From contig OX044352.1 of the NCBI GenBank assembly GCA_943846655.1, positions 248,001 to 312,000 on the forward strand: a DNA stretch of 64,000 bases, in the 5' to 3' direction. A model generated the notes under the pieces. It searched no databases. It was not told the origin of the DNA and worked only from the letters and a program-made list of their open reading frames with translations. Below are positions 27,648-36,661 of this stretch, in pieces (position 1 is the first letter of the stretch; each line of letters starts with the position of its first letter). This stretch comes from Porticoccus sp002390525. GTDB lineage: Bacteria > Pseudomonadota > Gammaproteobacteria > Pseudomonadales > Porticoccaceae. The position numbers and the translations under genes are program-made.

Positions 27648-29078
27648 CTAAAGGTCCTGTGATAAGTTTGAATCTGCAAGAATTTTTACAAGTTTACTTA
27701 CACTTCCTGCCCCTTGAGTAATAATAATATCGTCTGCCTGGATAACATCTCTAAGAATCTCATTAACTTCTTGAATATTTTGGACATAAATAGGATCTAC
27801 TAAGCCCCTCTGCCTAATACTTCGACATAATGTTCTACTGTCTGCTCCAGGGATTTCATCCTCTCCTGCGGAATATACTTCTAACAAAAGGAGAGCATCA
27901 CAACTTGATAAAACTTGTACAAAATCTTCGAACAAATCTCTTGTTCGACTATATCGATGGGGTTGGAATATCATAACTAGTCGTCTATTCGGCCATCCAT
28001 CCATAATTGCTTTAATAGTAGCGGCTAGTTCTCTTGGATGGTGACCATAATCGTCTATTAGCATCGCTGATCCATTGCCAATCGGATAATCACCATAAAT
28101 CTCAAAACGCCTTGCAACACCCTGAAATTTTCTTAGTGCTTCTTTGATAGACTTATCGGAAACACCTTCATCAATAGCTACAGTTATTGCTGCAGTGGCA
28201 TTCAAAATGTTATGGATGCCTGGGATATTCATATCAATTGTTAGTAACTTATTGTCACCGGGTCTTAATAAATCAAAGCTACTTTTTTCTTTCTTTATGG
28301 TAACGTTCTTAATACAGTAGTCTGCATCTTCTGAGAAACCATATGTCAAAACGGGTCTCGAAATATCAGGTAGCATGGATTTAATTACTGGGTCATCAAT
28401 GCATAAAACAGCTAGTCCATAAAAAGGCAAATTATGAAGAAATGTTAAAAAAGTTTGTTTTAGCTTACTAAAGTCTGAGTCGTAAGCTTCCATATGATCA
28501 CTATCAATATTTGTTAAAATTGTAACCATGGGTTGCAGATGTAAAAAAGAAGCGTCACTTTCATCCGCCTCAGCAACTAAATAGGGACTTATACCCAACC
28601 CAGCATTTGTATTAACTGATTTTACTAATCCTCCGATTATAAATGTGGGATCTTTATCATCTGCAGCTAAAATTGCAGCTAACAAACTTGTAGTTGTAGT
28701 TTTACCGTGTGTACCTGCAACGGCTATACTATGACGATACCTCATAAGTTCCGATAACATCTCTGCTCTTGGAATAACAGGTATGCGAAGTTCTCGTGCA
28801 CTTATAGCCTCTGGATTATCAGCTGCGATCGCTGAAGAAGTTACAACTACATCTGCATCATCAATATTCGTAGCAGTATGGCCTAGTTGTATTTTTGCCC
28901 CTAATACCTCTAGTCTTAGTGTATTATCATTTTTTAGTAGGTCTGATCCAGAAATTTTATAGCCCTGATTGAGCAATACCTCTGCTATTCCACTCATACC
29001 ATTACCACCGATGCCGATGAAATGAATATGGTTCATTTGTCGCATTTCAGGCATAAAAATTTTCTTTTTTATAATCAT
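27648..29078 (-). CDS. murC: UDP-N-acetylmuramate--L-alanine ligase
   Basis: 476 residues. MurC adds L-alanine to UDP-MurNAc. The nucleotide-binding IGIGGNGMSGIAEVL is near 21-35 and the ATP loop GTHGKTTT at 122-129. DDYGHHPREL (near 375) and FQPHRYSRT (near 397) are C-terminal domain signatures. The open frame runs up to 29183, but ATG 29078 overlaps the murG stop as ATGA and has GGAG six bases upstream, so this is the start. No MurB or Ddl fusion is present. Confidence 0.95.
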   Translation of the reverse strand: MIIKKKIFMPEMRQMNHIHFIGIGGNGMSGIAEVLLNQGYKISGSDLLKNDNTLRLEVLGAKIQLGHTATNIDDADVVVTSSAIAADNPEAISARELRIPVIPRAEMLSELMRYRHSIAVAGTHGKTTTTSLLAAILAADDKDPTFIIGGLVKSVNTNAGLGISPYLVAEADESDASFLHLQPMVTILTNIDSDHMEAYDSDFSKLKQTFLTFLHNLPFYGLAVLCIDDPVIKSMLPDISRPVLTYGFSEDADYCIKNVTIKKEKSSFDLLRPGDNKLLTIDMNIPGIHNILNATAAITVAIDEGVSDKSIKEALRKFQGVARRFEIYGDYPIGNGSAMLIDDYGHHPRELAATIKAIMDGWPNRRLVMIFQPHRYSRTRDLFEDFVQVLSSCDALLLLEVYSAGEDEIPGADSRTLCRSIRQRGLVDPIYVQNIQEVNEILRDVIQADDIIITQGAGSVSKLVKILADSNLSQDL

Positions 29079-30151
29079 AAAGGCTCCATACAGATATCTG
29101 CTACTAATTCTGCCACACCAAGCCTTGCTGATTTTTTTGCATTCATGGCCATAGAATCTAATTTTACTGGGTTTCCTAGCCATTCATTTAAAATTGATAC
29201 TAGCAATTTATCTGTTAAATCTTGTTCTTTTACCATGTATGCAGCACCAAGACTTACGAGCCATTTACCATTATGGAATTGATGATCATCTGCAGCGTAA
29301 GGATATGGTATAAGTAGAGCGCCTACGCCTGCAGCGGCGAGCTCTGAAATTGTTAAGGCGCCTGCTCTGCAGACAACTAAGTCAGCCCACCCATATGCCT
29401 CTGCCATATCGGATATAAAAGATTCAACTCTCGCCTTTAAATCTAAATCTTTATATATCTGCTGTGTTTCTTGGAGGTTAGCTTTACCTGACTGATGTCG
29501 TATTTCGGGTCTATATTTTTTTTCTACAGCAGAAAGAGCCTGAGGTATTTTTTTATTGATTGATATCGATCCTAAACTACCGCCTAAAATAAGTATTCTT
29601 GGAGGGCGATCTCTATCTATCCTGCTCAATAATGTCGGTTGCAAAGAGGAGATTTCTTTACGGACTGGGTTACCAGTCCATTCCCCACGTGGCAGAGTAT
29701 CAGGGAAGGCGGTCAGCACACGAGTGGCTACTTTGGCTAATATCTTATTAGTGGTTCCGGGAATTGAATTTTGCTCATGAATGATTAATGGAAGCCTCAT
29801 AATTTTTGCAGCAATTCCACCAGGCCCTGATGCAAAACCGCCCAAACCTAAAATCATATCTGGTGATTCTCGATGAATCACAATCATAGCCTGAAAAATA
29901 GCTTTAATAAGGGTATAAGGTGCTTTCAGCCATTTCAAAATTCTAGTACCTCTTAATCCTTGTATATCAATATAATTGATATCAAATCCATTAGCTGGAA
30001 CTAATTCTGACTCGATGCCTTGCTGGGTCCCCAGCCATACAACAGAAACATTCCTATTTCTAAAGACCTCTGCTATTGAAATGGCTGGTATGACGTGTCC
30101 ACCTGTGCCCCCAGCCATAATTAATACTTTTTTAATTCTCTGCTTTAACAC
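29075..30151 (-). CDS. murG: UDP-GlcNAc:lipid I N-acetylglucosaminyltransferase
   Basis: 358 residues. MurG converts lipid I to lipid II on the cytoplasmic face of the inner membrane. The glycine-rich MAGGTGGHVIPAIS is at about 12-25, LGLGGFASGPGGIAA near 100, ILGGSLGSISIN near 190, and the donor-binding CRAGALTISELAAAG near 267 with AADDHQ after it. It starts at GTG 30151 inside the 3' end of ftsW (20-bp overlap), with GAGAG upstream. Its stop overlaps murC. Confidence 0.96.
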   Translation of the reverse strand: MLKQRIKKVLIMAGGTGGHVIPAISIAEVFRNRNVSVVWLGTQQGIESELVPANGFDINYIDIQGLRGTRILKWLKAPYTLIKAIFQAMIVIHRESPDMILGLGGFASGPGGIAAKIMRLPLIIHEQNSIPGTTNKILAKVATRVLTAFPDTLPRGEWTGNPVRKEISSLQPTLLSRIDRDRPPRILILGGSLGSISINKKIPQALSAVEKKYRPEIRHQSGKANLQETQQIYKDLDLKARVESFISDMAEAYGWADLVVCRAGALTISELAAAGVGALLIPYPYAADDHQFHNGKWLVSLGAAYMVKEQDLTDKLLVSILNEWLGNPVKLDSMAMNAKKSARLGVAELVADICMEPL

Positions 30152-31310
30152 GACTTACTCTCTTTATAGTTTTTCCAACAACATCAACTTCTGAGCTTAT
30201 TCTTAATACTAATGAAATCATTGCAATGCACACCAAGAGACTGCTACCCCCATAACTTATAAAGGGTAATGTGATGCCTTTTGTAGGTAGTAAGCCAGAT
30301 GTAACTGCTATGTTTATGAAAGACTGGAGTGCTAGTATTATCGCAATACCGATGCAGCTGTAAGTACAAAACCAGGCTCTACTTCTCATTGCTCGTCGAG
30401 CTACATGAAGTATTCGGTGTATCAGAATTACGTATAAAAGTATCATAACTGTTACTCCAATCAACCCAAATTCTTCAGCATAAATGGAAAAAATGAAGTC
30501 CGTATGCGCCTCAGGTAAATAATGTAATTTTTGTACACTATTCCCTAGGCCAACTCCAAACCATTCTCCCTCTCCGAAAGCCATCAAAGAATTTGTTACT
30601 TGGTAACCAGTGTCTCTGGGATCAGACCAGGGGTTTAAAAAGGAATTTAATCTCTCGATTCGATATGGTTCCATTACAGCGATGTAAGCAAGGCCAGAAA
30701 TAGAAAAAATAGATATCATGCCAAACTGCCAAAGAGGGACACCTACAATAAATAACATACAGAACACTGTAGTGCTTATGATGACCATAGATCCATAGTC
30801 TGGCTGTTTAAACAAAAGTAACACAACTAAAGCGATTACGAAAAGAGGTGAGAATACGCTCTTCCAGGACTCTTTGAGTTTTTGTTGGTGTCTTTGGAGA
30901 TATCCTGCTAAAAAAATAATAACAGCAAATTTTGCAACCTCAGCAGCTTGAAGATTGATGAATCCAAGCGAGATCCAGCGTCTACTTCCATTAATTTTGG
31001 GTGCAAATAAAACTGCGATTAATAGGAGTATTGATACTATAAATATTGGTGTTCCAAGCTTGCACCAGACCCAAGAGGGTGTGATTAAAAAGATAAATGC
31101 AACTGCAATACCAAGCAATAGAAATATCAAATGGCGCTTCAAATAAAACAGATTGTCGTTATATTTGAAGTCAGCATGACTAATTGAAGCAGAATAAATC
31201 ATTACAAGCCCAATACTTAATATTGCTAAAACAGCAAATAGCAATTGTTGGTCTATACCATGAAGTGAATCGAAGAAAGATGTCTTTCGCTTCACGAATT
31301 CCATATTCAT
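30132..31310 (-). CDS. ftsW: septal peptidoglycan glycosyltransferase FtsW (SEDS family)
   Basis: 392 residues with about ten hydrophobic helices. FtsW polymerises lipid II with FtsI at the septum. SEDS signatures are visible: KINGSRRWISLG near 108, QPDYGSMVI near 170, YQVTNSLMAFGEGEWFGVGLGNSVQK near 230-255, EAHTDFIFSIYAEEFG near 262, and LPFISYGGSSLLV near 355. The ATG overlaps the murD stop by 4 bp with GAGGA upstream. Confidence 0.96.
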   Translation of the reverse strand: MNMEFVKRKTSFFDSLHGIDQQLLFAVLAILSIGLVMIYSASISHADFKYNDNLFYLKRHLIFLLLGIAVAFIFLITPSWVWCKLGTPIFIVSILLLIAVLFAPKINGSRRWISLGFINLQAAEVAKFAVIIFLAGYLQRHQQKLKESWKSVFSPLFVIALVVLLLFKQPDYGSMVIISTTVFCMLFIVGVPLWQFGMISIFSISGLAYIAVMEPYRIERLNSFLNPWSDPRDTGYQVTNSLMAFGEGEWFGVGLGNSVQKLHYLPEAHTDFIFSIYAEEFGLIGVTVMILLYVILIHRILHVARRAMRSRAWFCTYSCIGIAIILALQSFINIAVTSGLLPTKGITLPFISYGGSSLLVCIAMISLVLRISSEVDVVGKTIKRVSRVKAEN

Positions 31311-32665
31311 TTCAAATCCTCTACCACAGAAATAAATTTTTCGCCTCTTTCTTCAAAATTAGCGAACATATCTAAACTTGCGCATCCCGGAGAAAACAAG
31401 ACTATATCTCCTGATTTAGATAGCTCATTAGATAACATAACGGCATCTTCCACATTAACTGCATAAATGGTGTCAATTATTCCGGATATAGCGGTGTCTA
31501 TTTCAGACGCTGCTTCGCCTATTAATAAAATATTCTTCACCAAACCAGACAATGAGGAAGCAAGTATTGAAAAATTTTGCCCCTTAGGCTGACCTCCAAG
31601 AATCAAAATTATATTTCCATTAGCGGGTAAAGAACCTATAGCAGCTAGAGTAGCGCCCAGATTTGTAGCTTTAGAATCGTTAATATAAGTTACATTATTT
31701 AAAATTCTTACTGTTTGATATCGATGGGGAAGCCCCTTAAATCTCCTTAACACCTTTAGCATTGGCTCCAAAGGCAGATTCAGAGCCGTTCCTAGCGCTA
31801 AGGCAGCGAGAGCATTACTCATATTGTGGGACCCCGATAACCCTAGTTCACTCTGAGAAATCAATTTTTCGAATTCATAAGCAAGCCAAGATTCTCCATT
31901 CGACTCTTTAATCACACCAAAGCAATTTAGATCTGGGCGACTAAGCCCATAACTGCATGATTTTACTTTTTCTCCAATTAAGGGGGTGCTTAATTTATCA
32001 TCTCGGTTAATTACAACTTGTCTAGCGCCGTGAAAAATACGATGCTTGGACTGATGATAATCAAGTAAGGACTCATAGCGATCTAGATGATCTGGACTGA
32101 TATTAAGAACTGTTGCGGCTTCAGCACATAGATTGTCAACTGATTCGAGTTGAAAGCTTGATAGCTCAAGAATATAAAATTCAACTTTCTCATCTAGCAA
32201 ATCTAATGCGGGTATCCCTAGGTTTCCCCCTATACCTACCGTATGCCCAGCAGCAACGAACATCTCGCCCAATAAAGAAGTGACGGTACTTTTACCATTA
32301 GATCCAGTAATGGCGATAATAGGTGCATTGGCTGATCTTGCAAATAGCTCAATATCATTAATAACAGATATATTTGATTCAATTGCAATCTGAACAACTG
32401 GTATTTGTCTTGATAAACCTGGGCTAAGGATTACTTCGTCAACGTTACAAAAGCTGTCAGTTGGCAATTCTCCTAATAGTAAGGTTATCTCTGGGAACTC
32501 AACACTAAATTTCTGCAACAAAGGTGGCTCTTTTCGAGTATCCATCATAATAAAATGTTGGCCCAATTGGGTTAAATGTCGAGCGACAGAAAACCCTGTA
32601 GACCCTATACCAACTATCATTTTCGTCTTATTGCTAGCTATAAGCTGACCCATTGGTGCACTCAT
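31307..32665 (-). CDS. murD: UDP-N-acetylmuramoylalanine--D-glutamate ligase
   Basis: 452 residues. MurD adds D-glutamate. The ATP loop GSNGKSTVT is at about 121-129, NISPDHLDRYESLLDYHQSKHRIF near 190-213 includes the carbamylated-lysine region, YINDSKATNLGATLAA near 325 and LFSPGCASLDMFANFEERGEKF near 425 are family blocks. It follows mraY closely and is translationally coupled to ftsW by a 4-bp overlap. Confidence 0.96.
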   Translation of the reverse strand: MSAPMGQLIASNKTKMIVGIGSTGFSVARHLTQLGQHFIMMDTRKEPPLLQKFSVEFPEITLLLGELPTDSFCNVDEVILSPGLSRQIPVVQIAIESNISVINDIELFARSANAPIIAITGSNGKSTVTSLLGEMFVAAGHTVGIGGNLGIPALDLLDEKVEFYILELSSFQLESVDNLCAEAATVLNISPDHLDRYESLLDYHQSKHRIFHGARQVVINRDDKLSTPLIGEKVKSCSYGLSRPDLNCFGVIKESNGESWLAYEFEKLISQSELGLSGSHNMSNALAALALGTALNLPLEPMLKVLRRFKGLPHRYQTVRILNNVTYINDSKATNLGATLAAIGSLPANGNIILILGGQPKGQNFSILASSLSGLVKNILLIGEAASEIDTAISGIIDTIYAVNVEDAVMLSNELSKSGDIVLFSPGCASLDMFANFEERGEKFISVVEDLK

Positions 32666-32671
32666 TCCTTT

Positions 32672-33754
32672 TTATCTTAATTTCAATGACACTAACCCGA
32701 TCAAAACAAGCATTACAGTAATAATCCAGGCTCTCACAACTATACGAGTTTCAGGCATACCTTTAAGCTCGAAATGATGGTGGATAGGAGTCATTAAAAA
32801 AACTCGCTTACCGGTCAATTTAAAATACGTCACTTGTAACATTACAGAAAGTGCTTCTATTACAAAAACCCCACTCATAATGAAGAAAACTATTTCATGT
32901 CTAATTATTACAGCTATGACACCTAAAGACGCCCCCAACGACAACGAACCAACGTCTCCCATAAAAATTTGAGCAGGATGTACGTTGAACCATAAAAATG
33001 CTAAACCAGCACCTGCTAAAGCGGCACAAAATATTGCTACCTCGCCAGTTCCAGCTACAAAGGGAATATGTAAATAATTTGAAAACTCTATATGTCCTGA
33101 TAAGTAGCCTACTAAACCCAATGCGCTTCCAATCATGACTATTGGCATAATAGCAAGCCCATCTAGTCCATCCGTGAGATTAATTGCATTAGTGCTTCCT
33201 ACAATTACAAAGTATGTGAGTACGACATAAAAACCCCCCAAAGGAATCACTATATCTTTAAATAAAGGAACTATTAATTCGTTTTCGACACCACTACTAC
33301 CCATTTTATAGAGAGTAATAGCAACCGCTAAACCTACTACTGACTGCCAAAAATATTTCCATCGTGCTACGATTCCTACAGAATTGCCTTTAACAACTTT
33401 TTTATAGTCATCGATCCAGCCAATTACTCCAAATGAAATTGTTACAAGTAGAATTATCCATATATATTTATTATTTAAGTCACCCCAAAGAAGTGTGCTT
33501 ATAAATATAGAGAAAAGTATCAGGAGGCCGCCCATAGTCGGAGTTCCCTCTTTAATCAAATGAGTAGAAGGTCCATCATTTCTAACTGACTGACTTATTT
33601 GTAAATTTCTAAGATAAGAAATCATCCATGGCCATAAAATAAAGGAAATTAGCAACGATGTTAGTGCTGCCATAACTGTACGAACTGTTATATATTTTAC
33701 CACGGCAAAAGCTGCAAGATATTGGGATAAAAATTCTGCTAGCCAAATAAGCAT
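32672..33754 (-). CDS. mraY: phospho-N-acetylmuramoyl-pentapeptide transferase
   Basis: 360 residues, ten transmembrane helices. MraY transfers phospho-MurNAc-pentapeptide to undecaprenyl phosphate, making lipid I. GTPTMGGLLI near 69, DDYKK near 116, NAINLTDGLDGLA near 189, FLWFNVHPAQIFMGDVGSLSLGA near 255-277 and TPIHHHFELKG near 322 contain the catalytic aspartates and the conserved HHH. Length is identical to E. coli MraY. Confidence 0.97.
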   Translation of the reverse strand: MLIWLAEFLSQYLAAFAVVKYITVRTVMAALTSLLISFILWPWMISYLRNLQISQSVRNDGPSTHLIKEGTPTMGGLLILFSIFISTLLWGDLNNKYIWIILLVTISFGVIGWIDDYKKVVKGNSVGIVARWKYFWQSVVGLAVAITLYKMGSSGVENELIVPLFKDIVIPLGGFYVVLTYFVIVGSTNAINLTDGLDGLAIMPIVMIGSALGLVGYLSGHIEFSNYLHIPFVAGTGEVAIFCAALAGAGLAFLWFNVHPAQIFMGDVGSLSLGASLGVIAVIIRHEIVFFIMSGVFVIEALSVMLQVTYFKLTGKRVFLMTPIHHHFELKGMPETRIVVRAWIITVMLVLIGLVSLKLR

Positions 33755-33755
33755 C

Positions 33756-35135
33756 CTATATCGCCCCCTGATTTTTTATCGAATCAGATATATCTTCCAT
33801 ACCCATAAATCTTGAGCCTTTAACAAGAATTACTTTTTTAATATCAGGTAAATCTTCATTTAAAATTTTACTATCGTCTAAGTAGTTAAGAAGTTCTTTT
33901 TTTTCATTAAAATGTTGGGACTTCACACCGAATTCTTTAGCTGCATAAAAAGAAAGAGGTCCTACAGCTAAAAAAATATCTACCCCGGCGTCAAAGGCAT
34001 ATTTTCCTATGTCAGCATGTAACTGAATCTCGTCCTGACCGAGCTCAGCCATATCACCTAGTACTAGTATACTTACGCCATTTATTTCTATGAGGGTATC
34101 TATAGCAGCTTTAACTGAACCCGGGCTTGCATTATAACTATCATCAATAAGGAAGAGATCAGAAGATAATTTTGTACATTCCATTCTTCCTTCAACTTGC
34201 GTTAGATTATTTAGTCCATTCTGGATGGTCTGCAGTTGAGCGCCCGCAGTATGAGCACAAGCTGCCGAAGCAACAGCATTAGCAATATTATGCTTACCCC
34301 TCAAGGGCAGATTTATTTGAATTGTTCCTTGGGGGGTCACTAGGGAAAAATTAAAGTAGCCTTCTTTTTTTGAAGTAATATTCTGAGCACTAAAATCAGC
34401 TCGGATGTCATGAGTTGAGAATGTAATTACTTTTGCATTTGTTGATTTAATCCAAACTTGAGCATAAGGTTCATCAATATTAATTACTGCCGTTCCATTA
34501 TTTCTGAGATCTCTATAAATTTCACCTTTAGCTTTAGCAATATTTTGAATATCACCGAAACCTTTAAGGTGTGCGGGTAAAATATTGTTTATAAGTGCAA
34601 TATCCGGTTTAGCTATTTCGCAAAGATAATTAATGTCTCCTGCATTTCTAGCCCCCATTTCCACGACTGCGTAATTATGTGCAGCCGATATATTTATTAA
34701 AGTGGTTGGAACTCCAATTTCATTATTAGAGTTATCTTTTGTAACTAAGACTGATCCGATTTTTTTAAGTATTGAGGCGATCATTTCCTTAACTGAAGTT
34801 TTTCCACAGCTTCCAGTTACAGCAATTAAGCATCCATTAAATTTATCACGATTAGCTTTTGCAATTTGCCCTAGCGCCCAAGTTGTATTGGGTACAACCC
34901 ATTGACTTATCTCTAAATCAAGTAATGGTTTTTCGACAACAAGGCCGCATACTTTTTTTGAAACTGATGATATAAACTCGTGTCCATCAAATTTTTTTCC
35001 TTTAAGGGCCACAAAGATTTGCCCGTTCTCTACAACTCTGCTGTCTGTCGATACAGAACTGAAAGAACAATCCGGATGAACTATCGTTCCCCCATAATTA
35101 TGAGCTACATGGGACAGGGTGAATTCTCCTATCAT
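33756..35135 (-). CDS. murF: UDP-N-acetylmuramoyl-tripeptide--D-alanyl-D-alanine ligase
   Basis: 459 residues. MurF adds D-Ala-D-Ala to complete the pentapeptide. STDSRVVENGQIFVALKGKKFDGHEFI is at about 29-55, the ATP loop TGSCGKTSVKEMI at 107-119, NNEIGVPTTLIN near 137, and DDSYNASPGSVKAAID near 330. The ATG overlaps the murE stop (ATGA) with GAGG upstream. Confidence 0.95.
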   Translation of the reverse strand: MIGEFTLSHVAHNYGGTIVHPDCSFSSVSTDSRVVENGQIFVALKGKKFDGHEFISSVSKKVCGLVVEKPLLDLEISQWVVPNTTWALGQIAKANRDKFNGCLIAVTGSCGKTSVKEMIASILKKIGSVLVTKDNSNNEIGVPTTLINISAAHNYAVVEMGARNAGDINYLCEIAKPDIALINNILPAHLKGFGDIQNIAKAKGEIYRDLRNNGTAVINIDEPYAQVWIKSTNAKVITFSTHDIRADFSAQNITSKKEGYFNFSLVTPQGTIQINLPLRGKHNIANAVASAACAHTAGAQLQTIQNGLNNLTQVEGRMECTKLSSDLFLIDDSYNASPGSVKAAIDTLIEINGVSILVLGDMAELGQDEIQLHADIGKYAFDAGVDIFLAVGPLSFYAAKEFGVKSQHFNEKKELLNYLDDSKILNEDLPDIKKVILVKGSRFMGMEDISDSIKNQGAI

Positions 35136-36661
35136 AAAATTTCCTCTTTATTATTGAGAGCTATTTTAGCCTCAACTCTGTCACTAAAAGAGAAACTTTT
35201 AGACCCCAACAACTGATATGATTCATGACCTTTACCTGCAATTAAAATTACATCTTCTTGCATGGCAGATTTGATAGAAAAATTAATTGCCTCTCTTCTA
35301 TCAAGAATAATTATACTTTTTGTATTCGGTATGATGCCTGAAAGAATTTGTTCCGATATTTTTTTTGGACTTTCGTTTCTGGGATTATCATTCGTAATAA
35401 TTACATGGTCTGCTAATTCTGCTGCAATTTTGCCCATTATGGGGCGCTTTTCTTGATCCCTATCACCACCACATCCAAAAATACACCATAATTTTCCACT
35501 ACATAAATCTCGTAATGTTTCTAGTGCATTTTTGAGTGCGTCTGGACTATGAGCAAAGTCTACTATTACCACTGGACCGGCTATTAATTTATCAGTTTTC
35601 TGTTCCGTATCATTAATTATCTCCATTCGACCTGGTATATTTTCCAACATCGGTAGTACTTTTATTACATTATCAAAATTAAGCCCTTGAGAGCATGCAG
35701 CACCAACTACAGCTAATAAATTTTGCAGATTAAATTTTCCGATTAATCTACTTTTTAATTCGCCTTGACCCCAAGGAGAACTAATCTTAGCTGTAAAACC
35801 TGTAATCGATATATTTATTTCCTCAGCGAAAATGCTAGCCTCTGGATTCACTAAAGAGTAAGAAATTTTATTTATTGACAAGGATAAGTCTTCAGCTATT
35901 CTTGATCCAAAAGTATCATCTATGTTTATGACAGCATTTTTTAACCCAGGCATACTGAATAGCTCTTTTTTTACCTTGGAGTAATTTTCTAAGTTTCCGT
36001 GGTAGTCTAAGTGATCATGACTGAGGTTTGTAAATACAGCTGTCTCGAAAAGTAAACTGTTTATTCTGAACTGACTTATGCCATGGGAAGAAACCTCCAT
36101 GACTGCCTGGTTTATATTGCTTGCTACAAAATCAGCGAGGATAGACTGAATGTCAATTGGATTAGGTGTAGTCATTCCTTTCGTTTTAAGGTCAGTTTTT
36201 TTGGCCGTTATAGACCCGCAACCAAGAGTCCCAATAACACCAACAGAACCATTAACGAAACTTAGTAAATGTGCTAGCAATTGGGTGCAAGTAGTTTTTC
36301 CATTCGTTCCAGTGATACCAGTGAGCGCTAACTTTTTTGACGGGTATGAATAAAATCGGCCAGAGATTTCACTTATTTTTTGATTTAGGTTGGCTATAGG
36401 AACAATTCTTTCATTATCTGGAAGAAGCTTCTTATCTGGTTGATATAAGACAATCTCCGCGCCAGACTGGAGTGATGAGTGAATATAATCTCTTCCATCT
36501 TGTAAAAATCCAGGTACAGCAAAAAAGAGATGTCCAGGTTTAACTAGCCGACTATCAAGCGAGAGCCCAGTAATATTAAGATTGGCTAAACTTTCACTTA
36601 AATCTAGGTCTGGCAGTAGAGAGCTTAACATACAGTTATATTGAACAGTTGATAATGCCAT
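35132..36661 (-). CDS. murE: UDP-N-acetylmuramoyl-L-alanyl-D-glutamate--2,6-diaminopimelate ligase
   Basis: 509 residues. MurE adds the third peptide residue. The ATP loop GTNGKTTCT is at 118-126, NLSHDHLDYHG near 207, and DNPRNE near 416. The D-N-P-R motif indicates meso-diaminopimelate as substrate, not lysine. I take the ATG at 36661, which overlaps the ftsI stop by one base (TGATG) and has GGGGGAG 8 bases upstream; a TTG one codon earlier is open. Confidence 0.95.
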   Translation of the reverse strand: MALSTVQYNCMLSSLLPDLDLSESLANLNITGLSLDSRLVKPGHLFFAVPGFLQDGRDYIHSSLQSGAEIVLYQPDKKLLPDNERIVPIANLNQKISEISGRFYSYPSKKLALTGITGTNGKTTCTQLLAHLLSFVNGSVGVIGTLGCGSITAKKTDLKTKGMTTPNPIDIQSILADFVASNINQAVMEVSSHGISQFRINSLLFETAVFTNLSHDHLDYHGNLENYSKVKKELFSMPGLKNAVINIDDTFGSRIAEDLSLSINKISYSLVNPEASIFAEEINISITGFTAKISSPWGQGELKSRLIGKFNLQNLLAVVGAACSQGLNFDNVIKVLPMLENIPGRMEIINDTEQKTDKLIAGPVVIVDFAHSPDALKNALETLRDLCSGKLWCIFGCGGDRDQEKRPIMGKIAAELADHVIITNDNPRNESPKKISEQILSGIIPNTKSIIILDRREAINFSIKSAMQEDVILIAGKGHESYQLLGSKSFSFSDRVEAKIALNNKEEIL